DNA of 6,614 bases from an uncultured Desulfovibrio sp. (GTDB lineage Bacteria > Desulfobacterota > Desulfovibrionia > Desulfovibrionales > Desulfovibrionaceae), in contig USCL01000214.1 in the NCBI GenBank assembly GCA_900553145.1, forward strand, positions 1 through 6,614. Reading direction: 5' to 3'. Made by a program: the position numbers and the translations under genes. Shown here piece after piece: positions 5,484-6,614 of the stretch (positions are counted from its first letter, which is position 1; each line of letters starts with the position of its first letter). The notes below the pieces were generated by a model that saw only the letters and a list, made by a program, of their open reading frames with translations, searched no databases and was not told the DNA's origin.

Positions 5484-6583
5484 TGGCGTGTCCCAGCCCG
5501 GAAGACGGGGGCGGCCTTCAGGCCGTAGCGGTTCATGAGCTGCTCGGCTTCCCGGATGGTCTGCCTGTCCTCAATGCCGACGGCGGGCGAGGACATGAGA
5601 TCCCGGGCCTGCTTGTTCGGGTTCACCTGCATGTACAGTTGCTGGAAAATGGCGTCCTTGAGTTCGGGGATGGGCACGCTCTTGACCGAAGCGGAAGCCG
5701 CGAAGCGGTGCCCTCCGCCCCCGAGGGCCTTGCAGATCAGGCCGACGTCCACGGCGTCGACGCGGCTGCGGGCCACGACCTGCACCTTTTCCTCCATGTT
5801 GGCGAGCGCGAACAGGACGTTGCAGGACTCCATCTCCATGAACTTCTGGGCAAGGTAGGCGAAATCGCCCATGAAGCTATCCAGCGTCGCTTCCGCGAGG
5901 ACCACGCTATAGGGGCCGACCTCATGCACGGACGCGGAGTCGAGCAGCTCGTTCAGCACCTTGATGTGGACGCTGGTCATGCCCGTCTGGACGAGATCCG
6001 CGATGAAGGGGAGATCCATGCCGTGCCGGCGCAGCCATGCCCCGGCCAGAAAATCTTCCGGCTTGGTGGACGTGTACGTGAACGCGCCCGTATCGCCGTA
6101 GATGCCGAGCCCGAGGAAGGTGGCCTCCTGACAGGCCGGGGTGATGCCCCGTTCCTGCAGGGCTTGGCAGATCAGCGTGCAGGTGGAGCCCGTGGTGCCG
6201 ATATGCGTCATATCGGCCCTGATGGCCTTGTTCTTTTCGCCGGAGGAGGGGCCGGGTGTGGGATGGTGATCCCATACCTCCACCTCCACGCCGGGAAGAT
6301 CGAGCAGTTCCTGCACATGCGGCACGCGGGAACGGATCTGCGTGTCCACGACGACGACGCGCTTCACGCCGGCGTGGTCGATCTCCTTTATATTCCTGAA
6401 CGTATACAGAAACACGGCCGTTTCGTTGAAAAACTGGTTCAGCGGCTTTTCCATGCTGCCCGGGAAGATCATGATGCTGTCGGGGTAGAGCATGGACATG
6501 CCGATCATCGAAGACAGGGCATCCCAGTCGGCGTTGCTGTGGCAGGTGATGACGGTGGGGGCGGAGGCCAAAGAAGGTTTCAT
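4952..6583 (-). CDS. N-terminal DHH/DHHA1-CBS2 part of the fusion gene, as actually read
   Basis: The frame from the ATG at 6583 encodes 543 residues; only about the first 505 are genuine, and the last ~38 (5065-4955) are out-of-frame junk before a TGA. The DHH metal-binding motifs are intact: HSNADWDA (15-22), VVVVD with Asp80, DHH at 105-107, and GIYGDTGAF with Asp164. The DHHA1 substrate-binding loop GGGGHRFAAS is at 288-297. Proteins with this pair are Mn2+-dependent phosphoesterases that cut short oligonucleotides or related phosphoesters (NrnA/RecJ superfamily). Two CBS domains (about 325-385 and 388-445, ending GVVTRTDLINMF) usually sense adenine nucleotides. The nucleotidyltransferase begins with VYAVGGFVRD (493-502). 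AAGGAAA at 6594-6588 gives a ribosome site. The truncated product could keep phosphoesterase activity but lacks the catalytic DxD of the transferase. This start is unambiguous, since the first DHH motif lies only 14 residues in. Confidence 0.8.
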   Translation of the reverse strand: MKPSLASAPTVITCHSNADWDALSSMIGMSMLYPDSIMIFPGSMEKPLNQFFNETAVFLYTFRNIKEIDHAGVKRVVVVDTQIRSRVPHVQELLDLPGVEVEVWDHHPTPGPSSGEKNKAIRADMTHIGTTGSTCTLICQALQERGITPACQEATFLGLGIYGDTGAFTYTSTKPEDFLAGAWLRRHGMDLPFIADLVQTGMTSVHIKVLNELLDSASVHEVGPYSVVLAEATLDSFMGDFAYLAQKFMEMESCNVLFALANMEEKVQVVARSRVDAVDVGLICKALGGGGHRFAASASVKSVPIPELKDAIFQQLYMQVNPNKQARDLMSSPAVGIEDRQTIREAEQLMNRYGLKAAPVFRAGTRHCIGYMECQTASRAIAHELGDMPVSEYMQRAILTVPPDAPLQRLMKIIVGAHQRLVPVVEKNEVIGVVTRTDLINMFVEDPSGVPIPVNTSARERNLAKLLSTRLPHPMLAMLRRAGELGDSLNVSVYAVGGFVRDIMLSPPWNSTTSIWWSRATASPSPRRWPGNSEAASASTGPS

Positions 6584-6614
6584 GCGGTTTCCTTATGCAG
6601 CTTACGACAGGTCG

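Larger units (their letters stand above)
3882..6583 (-). pseudogene. DHH phosphoesterase-CBS-CBS-tRNA nucleotidyltransferase fusion, interrupted by a frameshift
   Basis: Read as one gene this would encode about 900 residues, a size and order known for CCA/poly(A) polymerase-type proteins of Deltaproteobacteria and Aquificae: DHH plus DHHA1 (about 1-310), two CBS domains (325-445), then a class II nucleotidyltransferase with an RNA-binding helical tail (about 490-900). The frame is broken. GGFVRDIML is in the frame opened by the ATG at 6583, while VEFDDVDLVVEGDG is in another frame, so the switch lies at about 5058-5075. The shift corresponds to one missing base (or two extra). Both frames encode conserved family sequence right up to this point and neither has decayed further, which argues for a very recent mutation or a sequencing/assembly error. 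No canonical slippery heptamer for programmed -1 shifting is visible. As given, no complete nucleotidyltransferase can be made unless ribosomes change frame. Confidence 0.82.

Overview
The window is about 60% G+C (judged by eye) and densely coding. Every gene I can support lies on the minus strand, so in transcription order it reads from high to low coordinates. Gene content and protein style suggest Desulfobacterota, most likely a Desulfovibrio/Bilophila-like member of the Desulfovibrionales: a DHH-CBS-tRNA nucleotidyltransferase fusion, a HIT hydrolase of the 'LWAPWRM' type, a LapA-domain protein, MutS, and a small 'GCGKKGD' lipoprotein. This placement comes from recognising families; no database search was possible.

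Layout from right to left. At 6583-3882 is a roughly 900-residue protein that joins a DHH/DHHA1 phosphoesterase, two CBS domains and a class II CCA-adding enzyme/poly(A) polymerase-type nucleotidyltransferase. Its reading frame is broken near 5058-5075, between the GGxVRD and DxD halves of the nucleotidyltransferase active site. A 142-base intergenic stretch (3740-3881) follows, containing several hairpins. Next is a HIT-family nucleotide hydrolase/phosphorylase (3739-3233), and ten bases after it a two-helix LapA-domain membrane protein (3222-2812). A 66-base gap holds a 12-bp perfect inverted repeat that ends just before the mutS start. mutS (2745-82) is full length with all motifs intact. 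Its TGA stop overlaps, as ATGA, the start of a small lipoprotein gene (85 down to the left edge) that runs out of the window.

Functionally this is a housekeeping cluster: tRNA 3'-end maturation and small-nucleotide turnover (DHH-CBS-NTase, HIT), an envelope protein (LapA domain), mismatch repair (MutS) and an envelope lipoprotein. The tight spacing of HIT-lapA and mutS-lipoprotein suggests co-transcription. I see no mobile element, CRISPR array, rRNA or tRNA. I do not see a new defence or mobile system. The points most worth checking are the frameshift in the fusion gene, the hairpin at the mutS start, and the truncated lipoprotein gene at the left edge.
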